DNA of 64,000 nt, from positions 15,976,800-16,040,799 of the forward strand of contig NC_079518.1 of assembly GCF_000801105.2 (NCBI RefSeq), written 5' to 3'. The stretch comes from Raphanus sativus (Eukaryota > Streptophyta > Magnoliopsida > Brassicales > Brassicaceae). Positions 22,160-34,800 of this stretch are shown one piece after another. Numbering within the stretch: the stretch's first letter is position 1; every line of letters begins with the position of its first letter. A program made the position numbers and the translations under genes. Under the pieces are notes generated by a model, which made no database searches, had not been told where the DNA came from, and was given only the letters and a program-made list of their open reading frames with translations.

Positions 22160-24035
22160 AGCAAGAGAAGTGGTTGCTAGAATCTCGGAACTTGAGAAGA
22201 CAATGGACGGGAGAGGAACTGAACTCGAGGAGAACTGAACTACAAGCAATCATCGTCCACAGCTGAGGTCGATGGCCTAAGAGCAGGACTAGAGATTCAG
22301 TGTCTGCTCAAAAACAAGAGTTAGAGAAGCTAATGGAGAGCAAATTAAGGCGATGAGATGAGATCGATGGTCTGGGCCAGAAAGTGGTGTCACTTGAAAG
22401 CCAGAAAGCAGAACTAGAGATCCAACTTGAGAGGACGTCCGAGGAGGTCTCTGAATATATATGAGTCAGATTACAAACCTAAGAGAGGAGATCGCAAGCA
22501 AGGTCAAAGATCCACGATAGTATTCTAGAAGAAAGAAATTGTTTATCTGAGAAAATCAAGGGTCTTGAAGTTGAGATAGAGACTCTACAGAAACAGAGAA
22601 GTGAGCTTGACGAGGAGGAGCTAATTAAGAACTAAAACAGAAGAGATCCTTCAAATCAGATCATCAGATTTGTCAAATCAGATCATCCATGTCAAAAAAA
22701 AAGCAAGAAAGCGGCTTACAATACGATGGGAGAGGAACACAAAAACATATCAAACAACTTTTATCAGAACGCGAGGAAACACTTAAATAAGCTAACAGAG
22801 GATCACAAAGAAGCCCAAAGGTTATTGGAGGAGGAGACAGGTAATGAAGTATCATCCAGAGATTCTGCTATCGCAGGTCATGAAATGAAGAGACAATGGA
22901 GGGTTTACGTAACGAGCTGAAAATGAAAGGAGAAGAGATAGAAACACTCATGGAGAAGATCAGTAACATCGAGGTCAAGCTACGTTTATCGAACCAGGGT
23001 AACAGAACAGGTGCTAACAGAGAAAGAGGAAGTTAAACACTTAGAGGAACAAGCATTGCTTGAGAAAATCCTGGCGGTGACTCATGAAGCTTATCGAGGT
23101 ATGATGAAAGATATAGGAGAGAAAGTGACCACAACACTAGATGTCTTTCAATCAATATTGGGAAAACGGTAATGGAGGCATCTAATTTACAATGGGCTGC
23201 GACGAATTGGGTGATAGAGAGAGGAATCACGAGAAGGAGAAGATGAAGAAAGAGATGGAGATGAAAGAAGAGGAAATAAAGAAGCTTGGAGAGAAAGTAA
23301 GAGAGGATGAAAAAGAGAAGGAGAGGATGAAGGAGACTCTGGTGGGCAATGTTTTGAAAATCGGACCGGACACCGACTCGGTGAAGCTACTGGTTGATTG
23401 GTTCGACCGGTCGAACCAGATTTTTTTTTATTTATATAAAAATGTATATAATTATATATTTATACTATATAAACTTTACTTCTACATATAATACTTTCTC
23501 TATTTTTTTTTATTAACTCAAAATAAATAACAAACATAAATCTTAATACTATGTAAACTTAAAATTAAAAAAAAAACAAATGATTTACAGCTAAAACAAT
23601 CATATTTATTTATTTTTACAACTAACATTTCAAATTTTAAAAATATGGTAAAATAAAACTAGTATATAAGAGTCAAAAATATATTTTTCATATTTTTTCT
23701 TAGAAAAATAAAAAATCAATTAAATAGTGATAGTTGAACACTAATTATAAAATATTAAATTTTAGTTAGTAATAATTAAAAACACTTAATTATATGTTAA
23801 TTTTTAAGAAACGGGTTTTAAAATTAAACCGGGTCACCGGTTTTACCGGGTTTCAGCCGATTTTACTGGTTTTTATCAAATTCGGGTTTTAAACCGAACC
23901 GGACTCGGTTTCTTCAACGAGTCACGGTCGGACCGGTTCGACCGGCCGGTCCGATCCGGTTTTCAAAACACTGCTGGTGGGACTTGGAGAAGAGAAAAGA
24001 AAAGCAATAAGGCAATTATGTGTGTGTATCTTACA
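22160..24035 (+). pseudogene. Broken C-terminal fragment of CIP1 (COP1-interacting protein 1)
   Basis: Conceptual pieces in shifting plus-strand frames match the coiled-coil C-terminal part of Arabidopsis CIP1: RISELEKTM at the left, then QKAELEIQLE, EIETLMEKISNIEVKLRLS, EEIKKLGEKVREDEKEKE and finally GLGEEKRKAIRQLC at about 23981-24032. Several stop codons and frameshifts break it, and a 627-bp hAT-like element interrupts it at 23347-23973. It lacks the N-terminal NAB/actin-binding region. The source gene in Arabidopsis (At5g41790, from memory) also lies in block S, so local duplication is plausible. It sits between the two GUS3 copies and is not itself duplicated. Confidence 0.85.
23347..23973. 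mobile_element. Non-autonomous hAT-like element, 627 bp
   Basis: The left end CAATGTTTTGAAAATCGGAC and the reverse complement of the right end CAGTGTTTTGAAAACCGGAT form terminal inverted repeats. They are flanked by an exact 8-bp duplication CTGGTGGG (23339-23346 and 23974-23981). Removing the element restores the CIP1 reading across LVGLGEEK. There is no coding capacity. Confidence 0.9.
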
Positions 24036-24368
24036 AATATTTATTAGTTTCTATATTACTAATAAAATGTTTTCAAAAAATTTAAATCAAACATCAGATT
24101 ATTTATATATGACAGTTTTTCTTCAAAATATATATGCTTATCACTGAGTCAAAATTTTTGAAACACTCACATATTAAAAAATATTTTAATTTTATTTATA
24201 CAAATATTTTTGGGAAATTGCACTGTCTACACACGACATATCTCCCATGAATCAGAATTATTTTGTGGTCTATAACGTTTTTTTCTGAAAGATAGGTACA
24301 TTTTTTTAATCTTTTCTAATCAAATAATTGAATGGAGCTGTCTTAAAAGTCCAACATGCAGCAGCTCC
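24036..24368. other. Spacer between the CIP1 fragment and GUS3 copy 2
   Basis: AT-rich. From about 24250 it matches the 3' flank of GUS3 copy 1, marking the start of the second duplication unit. Confidence 0.55.
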
Positions 24369-27354
24369 CTAAGCACATGCAGGCACAACAACGTTCGGCA
24401 TATGCACAAACACAATGGAGTATGGAGCTATTGTTATTGGCTCTGCTGAGTTTACATATATCGGTTCCAGTGGAGGTATGTCACCAGTGGAATTAACCTG
24501 CAGTGCATTACCGTTGAGTAGCATAGTCCGGCTGTGTAGATCTCCATCCTTTGCTGTCAAATGGTACTCTTCTCTTTGGGTTTCACCATTAGAAACCCAA
24601 GTCAGCTGGGAAGTCCTGGCTATTTTCCGAGACGACGTCTTCCTGTGTCTTAGACTGAAAGTGTTATTTAGCTCTACGTTCGCAACAACTGTTGTGGTGT
24701 TGTCAAGGTTCATCAGTAAAACTGTGATCCCTTTCTGCATCATGAAAACTTTATTGTTACATCAGAAGAAATAATCCGTTTTTTTTTTCTGAGTTACATG
24801 TATGGAAACTCTGATTTACCGATGGTCTTGCACAATGGGTGTATGAACGTATCTTCTTTGTTCCGGAAAAGCTTGTGAACAGTGCCTTTCTTCCCATAAG
24901 TCGTCGCCAGATCAGAGCACTGTAATTTGACAAGTTAGGCATCACTTGGTTAAGATTTTTAAATTTGTTCACAAGTTTCATCTTATATATTAGTTTTACC
25001 TGTAATAGTCAGGGTTGGGAGTGAAATTAGTAGTATTTAGCAGGCCATAGTTTCCTCCGATTAGAGACTGTCTACAATATGTTTTCGTATCATAAACTGA
25101 TGCCATACCAAGTTGGTCCAGGTACCTACCATCGTGCAATTTAATATCATTTTTTAGTAAAAGTAAAGTTATATATATATATGTTTGTATTCTGCTGGTA
25201 TGATGTCCTTTTCTTACCAGAAACTATAAACGAAAGCATTAGAGACAAGGTTACGCCCGCTGTTGTAGGCGCCACCAGCCTCACCAACCCACGCCACAGC
25301 CTTTGTTGATGAGTTGATAATTATGCTCTTTAGGCTGCGGAACGTTGTTGCCTCTTGGTCCAGGTACGAAGGGTCTAGAATCTTTTCTATCAGATGCTGG
25401 TCCACCCCTAATCCATCAAAAATGTAGTTCTTTTTTTTTCTTTCTTCCATTTAGGTGTGATAAATAAGGGAAATGAAGAAGCTGCTTGATGATGTGGAAC
25501 CTTTACCTGGACCGAGATCATAGATGTGACGAGTAGTGGCATTGAGAGAGTCGCCAGATTTGTTCAAATATTCCGTGAACCAAGCAGCATCGAAGAAACC
25601 ACCAGGGCCTATCACCAGTGGCATGGGACTCACATCCTTATACACCCGGTTCACAATGTTTCGAAGAGCTATGGTGTCCGTAGCGTACTGACTTGCTGCA
25701 ACTCTTGCACCAACACCACTTCCACACAGCTCATTTCCTATAGATAATTAAGAAAAAAGCTTACAAATGTAAAGAGATTTGATCTCTCGCTTATGCTTAT
25801 TGTTATGTCAGGTGACTTACCGAGCTCCCAACCATCGACCGTGTGGTTGTTCTGTACTATATATCGGATGAATGATTCAGCATTGGTGTAGTCCCAGGCA
25901 CCTACGGCTTCACCATTGGGTTGTATGCTCCGCCCAGAGAGTGCATTCAGACCGAAGATGACTTTAGCTCTGATTCAGACCACACAAGAATGTAGAGAGA
26001 TAGTTGAAAGAAAAAAAAAGAGAATTCTTAAAGGTACCCGGTTTTGGTAAAGAAGTCATTAAGCTGGTTCCATCGGTGCATAGAGAGACATCCTTGTGTG
26101 TAGCCAAAGAGAAGGGAAGTGTTTTGGGTGAAAGGAATACAAGGCTGTTTCTGATCTGCTGTCTCATATATCACCAAGTCTTGTAATGTTCCTCCTATTC
26201 TAATTTTCAATGGAGCAAATTCTGTATTTTTTTTTTTGAAATTGAAAAATGTCAAATTTTGAACATTTAAGATTTTAGAATTATCAGGAATTTGATGTGA
26301 TTATTTTACCTCTGATTGCATTCTGAAAAATAGTGTTGTTCAGGTCCTGCAAGAAGATCAACATATATCCAAGTTACAATAATAGGCTTCAGTTTCAGTA
26401 CTAAAATGGAATTGGATTTGGACCTTGGTACATAATGATATTTGACTTCACATTCCATAAATGGTAAAATAGTCATAAATGGAGTTTTATAATTTCTACA
26501 GATATTCTTTTATGTTTTATTCATTTCATTTCTAAAAGAAACAAACAAACAAAAAAATCAACACAAACAACAGAAAAAAACACCACATCAAGATCTTAGC
26601 TAATAGCCAGCAGATATATGATTCCCAGAGATAAAAGGTTAATCACCAAAAACATGAGAAAGAAAAACAGCAAATCCACTTCTTAAAGCTAATACTAGCT
26701 CAACATACAGAGTAAACCTCTACTAGAATAAACATCTAATGTTTTGTTTCTTGGTCAAAGATTTTCAACAAAAAGTAAAGTGTATTTGCTAAATTCGGAG
26801 TGCCTAACAAATGCACATTATTGTTCACAAAAAAAAACAATAAAATAAACCTCTACTAAACTAAACAATAAAATAAACCTCTAGTGTTTTGTTTCTTGGT
26901 AAAAGATTTTCAACAAAAAGTAAATTGTATTTGCGAAATTCTGAGTTGCCTAACAAAATGCATTGCTGCTAAGCCTGCTACACCGACTAAAAATACACGT
27001 GAAGTGTTTTTTTTCTTTTTTCTTTTTTCTTTTTTTTTTAAACGTAGCACAAGTTGCATTGTTTTCGCCGGAAACAAAATGAAAAAAAAAAAGAAATGTA
27101 AAAGAGAGGGAGAAGAAAACCAGGTTAAGAATCGAAGCATGGTCCCAAGCACAAGTTCCGTAGTCACATTTCTGAGGCGGCCACCAATCCAAAGTGGCGC
27201 AGATGAAGTCTTCGTCTACTGTTCCCACTGCCGCTCTTCCGTACACAAACACCGTTCCTTTCACTTCTACGGCCGAGCTTACGGCGGTCTTGTCCGAAAA
27301 CCGGAACACCCAAAGGAATAAAACTATCACCGATATTATTTGACAACAACCCAT
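24369..27354 (-). CDS. GUS3: GUS3-like heparanase-family glucuronidase (GH79), copy 2
   Basis: Nine exons join in frame with the same phases as copy 1: 27354-27121, 26346-26310, 26221-26038, 25969-25821, 25737-25507, 25407-25218, 25125-25000, 24919-24820 and 24734-24369. The product has 538 residues. Signal peptide, acid/base Glu204 (LGNELCG) and nucleophile Glu321 (WVGEAGG) are intact. Relative to copy 1 it keeps one extra Thr in exon 6 and five extra residues after RHRK in exon 9, and it differs by scattered substitutions. Its intron 1 is longer and holds an internal duplication (26735-26960). The start at 27354 aligns with copy 1; an upstream in-frame ATG at 27420 overlaps the TATA region and is unlikely. 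Confidence 0.94.
26735..26960 (-). repeat. Direct duplication inside GUS3 copy 2 intron 1
   Basis: The block around TTTTGTTTCTTGG...GATTTTCAACAAAAAGTAAA occurs at about 26735-26818 and again at about 26877-26960, separated by an A-rich tract. Copy 1 has the block once (about 19468-19555), so the doubling is specific to copy 2. Confidence 0.75.
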
Positions 27355-27403
27355 TTTTCTCTTCCTTATTTTTTCATATAAGAAAATGGGATCTGGTTTG
27401 GTG

Positions 27404-27418
27404 TTTATATATATATGC
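27404..27418 (-). promoter_or_regulatory. TATA box of GUS3 copy 2
   Basis: The minus strand reads TATATATATAAAC about 50 bases before the ATG, the counterpart of the box at 19979-19992. Confidence 0.5.
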
Positions 27419-27639
27419 AAATGGAAGACAGAGACCTTACTGAAAAAGTAAAAATTGTTTAAAATTAAGTTATTTAAGTACCTGCCTTTGTTGTTTGAGT
27501 TGTTTACTTAACCTTTTTCATAAAGTAAAATACATAAAAAGATGATCTAATTAATAAAGTATATTGAGCCAAAATATTATTAATAATAAAGTATACAAAT
27601 CTACCTGCACAACTTTGATATATTATTGCTTTTAAGTTA

Positions 27640-28200
27640 CATGAATATTTTGCTTACATGCAAAGGGTTTCCACCAAATCAAACTCTTAATAAAGCCAAA
27701 ATAGAAAGGAGATAGCCTAACCACCCTAAATCACGAATCATCCGAAAGGGATGTTTAATCTGATAACTACTCGTAGCCTGGTGGTGCGAGCATGGGTCAG
27801 TGTCCAAAACTCGAGTAGTTACACCGAATCAAACAAAAAAACCAGCATTGACTATAATTTTTTTTCTCTTTTTTTTTTTTGATTAACCAGGTGTTGGCCC
27901 CTTCGGACCCACCACCTAGGCCCGGCGCCAGCCTGCGTCTGTACCGGTTAAGGCCCTGGACACGCCTCCCCGCCCGAGTTTCGAACCCGCGTTCCCTCAG
28001 CCGAAGCTTCGGAGTACTGAAGTTATAATTTTTTTTTCTCAACTGGAACTTATATTGTAGGCACTGAAATAATCTTGTTACAATATCAAAACCTGCAAGC
28101 CAAGCACCTCAACATAGAAGGCAACTCAGTTGGCATTATAACGCAACTCGGAATTAAGAAGAGGAATACATTCTCGTGTTATCAAAAAGGTTCTGAATGA
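27640..28200 (+). repeat. Repeat family R1, copy 2, right part of the second duplication unit
   Basis: Matches about 21617-22030 downstream of the Helitron, including the core with GTGGTGCGAGCATGGGTCAG. It is interrupted by the SINE-like insert at 27861-28022. Homology to copy 1 continues to about 28235 (GATCAAGCAAAGTCAA). Confidence 0.6.
27861..28022 (-). mobile_element. SINE-like retroposon, minus orientation
   Basis: Copy 1 has an uninterrupted poly-T/CTCAACTGG here, while copy 2 carries an extra GC-rich block. Read on the minus strand it has a GCGGGTTCGAAACTCGGG segment resembling a tRNA B box and ends in a poly-A tract (poly-T at 27861-27884). A repeated TATAATTTTTTTT flanks both ends as a probable target duplication. 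Confidence 0.6.
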
Positions 28201-29053
28201 TCCAAAGCCACATAGGACTGAAAAGATCAAGCAAAGTCAAGTTTTGAGTAATGATAATTTGGATATTCTCTCAGTTAACCCAAAACAAGTGATGGGCAGA
28301 GTTTACCTATGGCCAAAAATAGAAGAAAAACTAAGAAAGATGTTCGGAAAACTTCAATTTTTTTCTGAATACCGGAATGTTTGGGAAATTCGTAATTCTC
28401 AGAGACCTGAAACCGCAACATGTAATATTAGTTTCGTCCCAACAGTCATTCAAACTAGGGATCTCTAAACACAATAGTCACGAATTCTTTCCGACTGAGG
28501 TAAGGACATCTATTTTTTTATTAGGAGATTCGAAACTGAAGCACGTAACCGTCACAGATCTGAAACTACATCATGTAATATTAATTTTGACACAGCAGTC
28601 CCACAAACTGAAAATTTCTGATACAATGCCTAAGATTCTTTCCAGTTGAATTAATGATTTCTAGTAAAAAAAAGCTTCAAAATTATGGAGAAAAAGGTGA
28701 AGTTATGAACATGGACTATCATAAGAACTAGTTAGAGAAATTACTTATAATACTCAAATCATACATATAACTATAGTAACTCTTATAATTTTATAACTAG
28801 AGTTAAGTAGATAACCACAACACAAAAAAATATTAGGACTCAACAAGGCTAAGGTTTAGAGAATATTTATTAATTTATAGGATTTAAAACTATATATAGG
28901 CCAATTTACTAAATTTTTTTTTTTTTAAATTTGGTTTTATGTATCGTGTAATTGTATAATTTTTTGTGTATGTACATTGTTTTCTAAAGTTTTAAGATTA
29001 TAATTCTAATGTTTTTGTATAAAATATATTTCGTCATTAGTTTTTAATTAATA

Positions 29054-29104
<51 letters not shown>

Positions 29105-30384
29105 TAACATTTGTAACAAAACTTATTTATATATTTAGTTAACTATACTCTAAAATAATTATTTATACATTATTATTTGTCATAATTCAAACGTTTTACT
29201 TTCATTGACATTAGTTATCCTGATTTTGATTTTAAATGAATTCAAATTTACTATACATTTGTTAAACCAAATTAGTTGTTAGTATTTTTAAAATCTAACT
29301 TTGTCTAATATATTTGTGGCTAGTGTATATAGATAATAGCGACTTCTACAAGAAAATAATAATATAGATTTGAGATAAAAAAACTAAGCATTTGGTGGAG
29401 CTTATTGAATTAGGTATTCGAAAGAATTCTTGGTTTTTGTAAAATGTTACCTTTAGATTTAGTATTTATAAAAAAGAAATTTCATTATATAACCCTCAAA
29501 CGAATTATAATTCATTGTATAACAAAAAGACCTAAATTGTAAATATGCATCGTGTCTTTTATATAATAATACCATTATACTCATGTATACAACCTGTGAA
29601 ACCTTCACAAAGAAAAAAAAATTACTTAATAATTTATAACTGCAAAAGATAAAACGTGGTCTTTCATTACCGACACATCTTCTTGAATTGATTTCTTCTC
29701 ACAAGAAAGCTAGCGAGAAAGGCAACGATGAAGGTGTAGACGGTGAGCAGACACAACAACTCTTTCATTTCTTTTCATGCTTCTCTTAAACAATTGATTC
29801 TTACAATCATGCTTTTGCCTTATACTCGGTTTTCAATTTTAAATCTTGCAAATGAGATTGATATTATCGCATCAAAGTTAGATCCACAGTGCTTTACATA
29901 TCCAGTGGTGAAAGTTAACGATGGCGAGTTGGTAAAAGTGTCACCATGTCGGAGAAAGAGAAGAGATCAAGACGTATCTCTATATAGTGGTGAAGAATAA
30001 TGACGGTGAACCAAGTGAATGTGTATCAGCGTCTGAAAAAAGAAGAACTTAAGAAAATAAACTCGCCGTCTATACTATATTCGGTGAAAGGAATAGTATA
30101 GTTTTATATTTTGTAGTGTAGCTATTTATGTAAGAGTATCATACTATTTAAAACATATTTCTATATTATCCCTTAAAATGTAGTAATCTGTCATATTTTC
30201 AAATTTGATAGTTTTCTTCTCTGTCACTTTGTATGATTGATTGTAATATGAAATTTATTTTTCTAGTGTTGGATAAATTGGATTATTTGGAACATTTATT
30301 ACTATCAATTTCTAGTTTATAAATCTAAGTCTATTTTGTAATTAATATTTATATAGTATAATTTAATATTATATAATGTGTTAT
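28201..30384. other. AT-rich non-coding stretch
   Basis: No recognisable gene. An AT dinucleotide microsatellite lies at about 29058-29098. An 85-codon plus-strand frame at 29743-30000 has no domain and no splice context, and I do not call it a gene. Confidence 0.5.
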
Positions 30385-30965
30385 TTTTAGATTTTGATAT
30401 TTGAATTTAGAGTTTATATTTGGGTTTAGTGTTTAGTGATTAATGATTAGGTTTTAGAATTAGAGGAATGGGGGTAAGTTTGAGGTTAACATTAGACTTT
30501 GAGGTTTGAATTTAGAGTTTAGGGTTTATATTTGGGTTTACGGTTTAATGATTAGGATTTAGGGTTTAGTATTTGTAAGGTGGGGTTGAGGTTGGGATCA
30601 TCATTGACTTATTTCATGAAATTATATATTTTATATTTTCACCAATATGTACTATGCTATTTATTTTGTTTCATTCTATTTGAGTTTAAGATTTATATTT
30701 GGATGTATAATTTATATTTGAGTTTAGAATTTAGTAATTAGAGTTTATGGTTTAGTATTTAGGGGTTGGAAATAGGGTTGAGAAATAGCTTATTATTTAG
30801 AGGTTGAATAATATTTAAGGATTATGAGTTTAAGATTTATATTTGGATGTATAATTTATATTTGAGTTTAGATTTTAGTAATTAGAGTTTAGTATTTAGG
30901 AGTTGGAAGTGGAGTTGAGATATGGCTTATTATTTAGAGGTTGAATAATATTGAAGGACTATGAG
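30385..30965 (+). repeat. Degenerate TTTAGGG-like array with a 144-bp tandem duplication
   Basis: The stretch is packed with GTTTAG, GGTTTA and ATTTAG variants, resembling worn telomere-type repeats. Inside it, a block starting GAGTTTAAGATTTATATTTG at about 30682 repeats at about 30826, giving two tandem units of about 144 bp. Confidence 0.7.
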
Positions 30966-31869
30966 TGTGGTTTAATTGCTTATATAATATTTTGGCTATG
31001 TGGAATAGAACACTCAGTCTATGTACGTATATGACCAATAAATGTGTAAAGTGAATTTCTTTTTCGTCTTTTATTCGTGACCGTATATTATTTGTGATAT
31101 GTCCTGTTTACCGAGTAACTGAAAATAGAAAGGATATAACCGGCTCACTTTGAATACAAATGTTAAATTCTTCATAATGTCAAAATCAATATCATCTACC
31201 TAATTTTATTTTCAAAATTTGGTTATATAGCAAATTAACCCTTTATAAAACTTTGCAGAAATTCATTTGAATTTGTCATTTATATAAATCCCATTAAATC
31301 CTCCCTTGGAAAATTGAGATTTCATCAAGAACACTTATCAAGAATTAGTTTGGATTATCTTAGAAACTATTTGTAGTCAAAAATCAGCCAGAAGAAAATA
31401 CCACCAATTAGATGGTATTTCACAAAAACAAAATGAAAAGTATTTCATCGTCTTGTTTTATTATCTGTCAAAAATTACGAATGCCATTATAACTTTATCA
31501 CCCTCTATTTTTCCATCAAGCCACCGCCACCACCATCGGCTGTCGTTATCCCCGAACACCAACCATTCTCACTAGTCGGAGACGTTTTGTCCACGTTGGT
31601 TCTTGGATCCACCGATAGAGATACATCTGACATGGTTCTGTTCTGTTCTTTTAACAATTTTTTTTTACTTGATCTGATGATAATTCAAATGGACAAGTAT
31701 TCCACTGTGATAACTCAGAAGATGAAGAAGTAATATGTAGAGAGGCTGGGACGTGTCAAAGGGAAGACATGAGTGTTCACTGCCTTCCTATATGTCATGT
31801 CACATGTTGCAGTAATATTAAGTGTGATGATGAGCCTTTAATATAAACACTAATATATTCAATGATATT
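30966..31869. other. Non-coding spacer
   Basis: A slightly GC-richer patch at about 31500-31640 hints at an old coding or leader fragment, but no frame is convincing. Confidence 0.35.
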
Positions 31870-34800
31870 AGGTGTTATATAGCAAAATGAGTCTATAAAT
31901 ATAGTAACCAATTATATGTCTGCGAACCAAAACCATTTAATCACCAATATAGAAAGCATCTGAATTGGCATTACAATCAGCGGAGGATCCAAATCACAGT
32001 AATAGAATAGCCGGTTGATGTTAAAACTAAAAGAATTAATCTTAAATTAATTATGTAATCCTCCTATATATTAATTGAAAAGTAACTTAAATAATTTTTG
32101 CTTATATGTCGTTTATAGGTGAGATTTCAAAAATTGTTATAATTTGATTGGTTGATAATTTTTATTAATTATTTATTTTATTCAGATCTAAAAACAAAAA
32201 GATATTTTGGAACTCATTAATACAAGTTACCATATAATACATGTAATATTACAAAAATAGTTTATGGTAACTAATTGTAGAATTATAGAAAAATATATCA
32301 TATGTCATTAACTTTTTTTATTTTATCAGTTTATTATTTATAATTATATAAAATACTAATATTTTTTTTATAAAAATAAATATAATGGTTGTATACTTTT
32401 ATAGAAATAATTATATTTCTATGTAATGCATTATTATAACTCTTTATGGTTTTAAATCCTGCACATGGTTTTATAAATCATTTATACATATTTTGAAATT
32501 ATTTAAGATCATTTTTCATTCTAACTTATAAAGTCATTTTTATTAGAGTTCACGTATCATTTATAAAACTTTTATTCACATCTTTGTAAATATTTATAAA
32601 TTCATTTATAATACTTATAAAATGTTATAAAATCATTTGTAAATTCTTCTAAATCTATTTATATTGTATAAAGTGTAGTTATGATAACTGTATAAAATTA
32701 TTCACATTTATTATCATATATTAAACAAAAATCATTTAAGTGACTTTTGGTTAATATGATTATAGGTGAAACTTTAAAGATTGTAGTAATTTTGATGAAT
32801 TTTAGATTTGATTTATTTTTATCGATTCTAAATAAAAAATAATTATAAAATCAACTGTCTTCAAATTTTAGATTGAAGTACAAAATCTTTTTGTATTGGT
32901 GAATTGTATTATTAAGTCATCTAAATAAAGAGTTGTAAACAAGGTGAACCACAAAAGCTTAGTAAATTTATAAATAATTGTTTGTAAATGTTTATAAATG
33001 TATTCACAATTGTACAAATGTATATTTATAAGGATTTGTAAATCATATAAAATTATGTCACAATTTTTTTATCTGTTAAAAAATAAAACATTAAAGATTT
33101 TTGTTACATGTAGTAAAAACTGAAATCTTAAAAATTGTTACAATTTCAATAGTTAATGATTTTACATATTTTTATCAGTGCCAAAATGAAATCCCAATAT
33201 GAAAAGTGATTCTACAATCAATTATTTGTTGTTTTGATTTTAATAAATCTAAAATAAAATGTTATTATTTTTAATCATACCAAAAACTTTTGTTTCCGAA
33301 AAATATTTAAAACACACATAAACAAAAAAAAATATCGTTAAATTTAAAATATATTAAAATAATCAAGAAATAGTAAACATAAGTAAAACAAATCAGCAAA
33401 TTTGATCTGAGAGTTATAAAAACATATGATCCTCATCTTGGAGCTACAAATTAAAACTACTTTCTTCTTTTCTTTGGGAAAATTAGAGTAATTAAATTCT
33501 TCAATAACTAAAATAAAATTTAATTGTACAATCAATTACCTGAACCAATTATAATATTGTTTTCATGTAAAAAGAAACTTTAAGTGACTTAGATTTATAT
33601 TGTTGAATTATCTTAAATCTCACAGCTATTCTAAAAATAAATGTTAAATTTTTGATTATCAAACTATGAAGTTAAAAAAATAAATTTAATAATTCTAATT
33701 ATTATTCAATAATTATAATATTGTAAACAAAATACATATTTCTTCGTATAATATTACTCTCGCGAAATCGCGGATAAACACCTAATATTAATTAATACTG
33801 TATAAATATCAAAAAAAATTAAAGATGAGTAAAAAAAAAGAATTGAACTCGAGTTCCAGGAGTCAAACTAATTATGGGAGTCAAACTAAAGGTTTTAAAC
33901 CAAATATTCTAATAACTATCTGACAAACAAAAGTGAAATTCATTTTTAGAAATCACAGAGATCATCTGATCCCCCTCCCCACTGCATGTCTCCGCCCCTG
34001 ATTACAACCCAAATGATAAATTTTGTCATTATCAAAAAGTGCAGAAGAGGGATGTTATCACCAAACAAGCTTATAATAAAGTCAAACATAAGAAATAGAT
34101 AGCCAAATCACTCATTATTACGAACAATCTAAAGGGATGTTTAACCTGATAACTATTCGTGGCCTGATGGTGCGAGCATGGGTCAGTTCTATAGGGTCCG
34201 AGTTAACTGTTTGCACTGAATCAAACAAAAAAAATGATAATATCAGCCTTTTCTAAATTTGTTTTATCATCTTTGAATAGTTTTTTTTTCAACAGGAGCC
34301 TATATCCTAATAGGAATGTTGATTTGGGTGTACCTACCTTATTTAAACCTCTCCAATTTGGGATAAACCTACCCTATTTAAACCCTCTCCATTAAAACTC
34401 TAGATCCAAACCTGTTTATTTAAATTCAAACTGATTTAATAATAGTTCTTAAAAGGATAATCATTTTAATAAACTAAAGCATCTCCAAAATACATTCTAT
34501 AAATTAAAATCTGAAGTTTTTGTTCTACAAAAAGAAACTTAAAAACTTCAGATTGGAAGATTCATATTTGTATTTATAGTTTGATACTTACAATTATCAA
34601 TCACATTTACGATTCATATTCATATTTTTATTTATCGTTTATCATTTTCATCCTTAAAAATTTTATATCTTTTAAATATATCAAATTTGTTTTTCTAAAT
34701 TTAAGTTTTACACATTAAATTAAAATAAATAAATAAATAACATCTAAAATATTATAAAACTGGATTAAAACAACAACAATATTACAAAAGAAACTTAACC

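Noticed and set aside
29743..30000. 85-codon plus-strand frame
   Set aside because: No domain, no conserved motif and no splice context; it lies in AT-rich repeat sequence.
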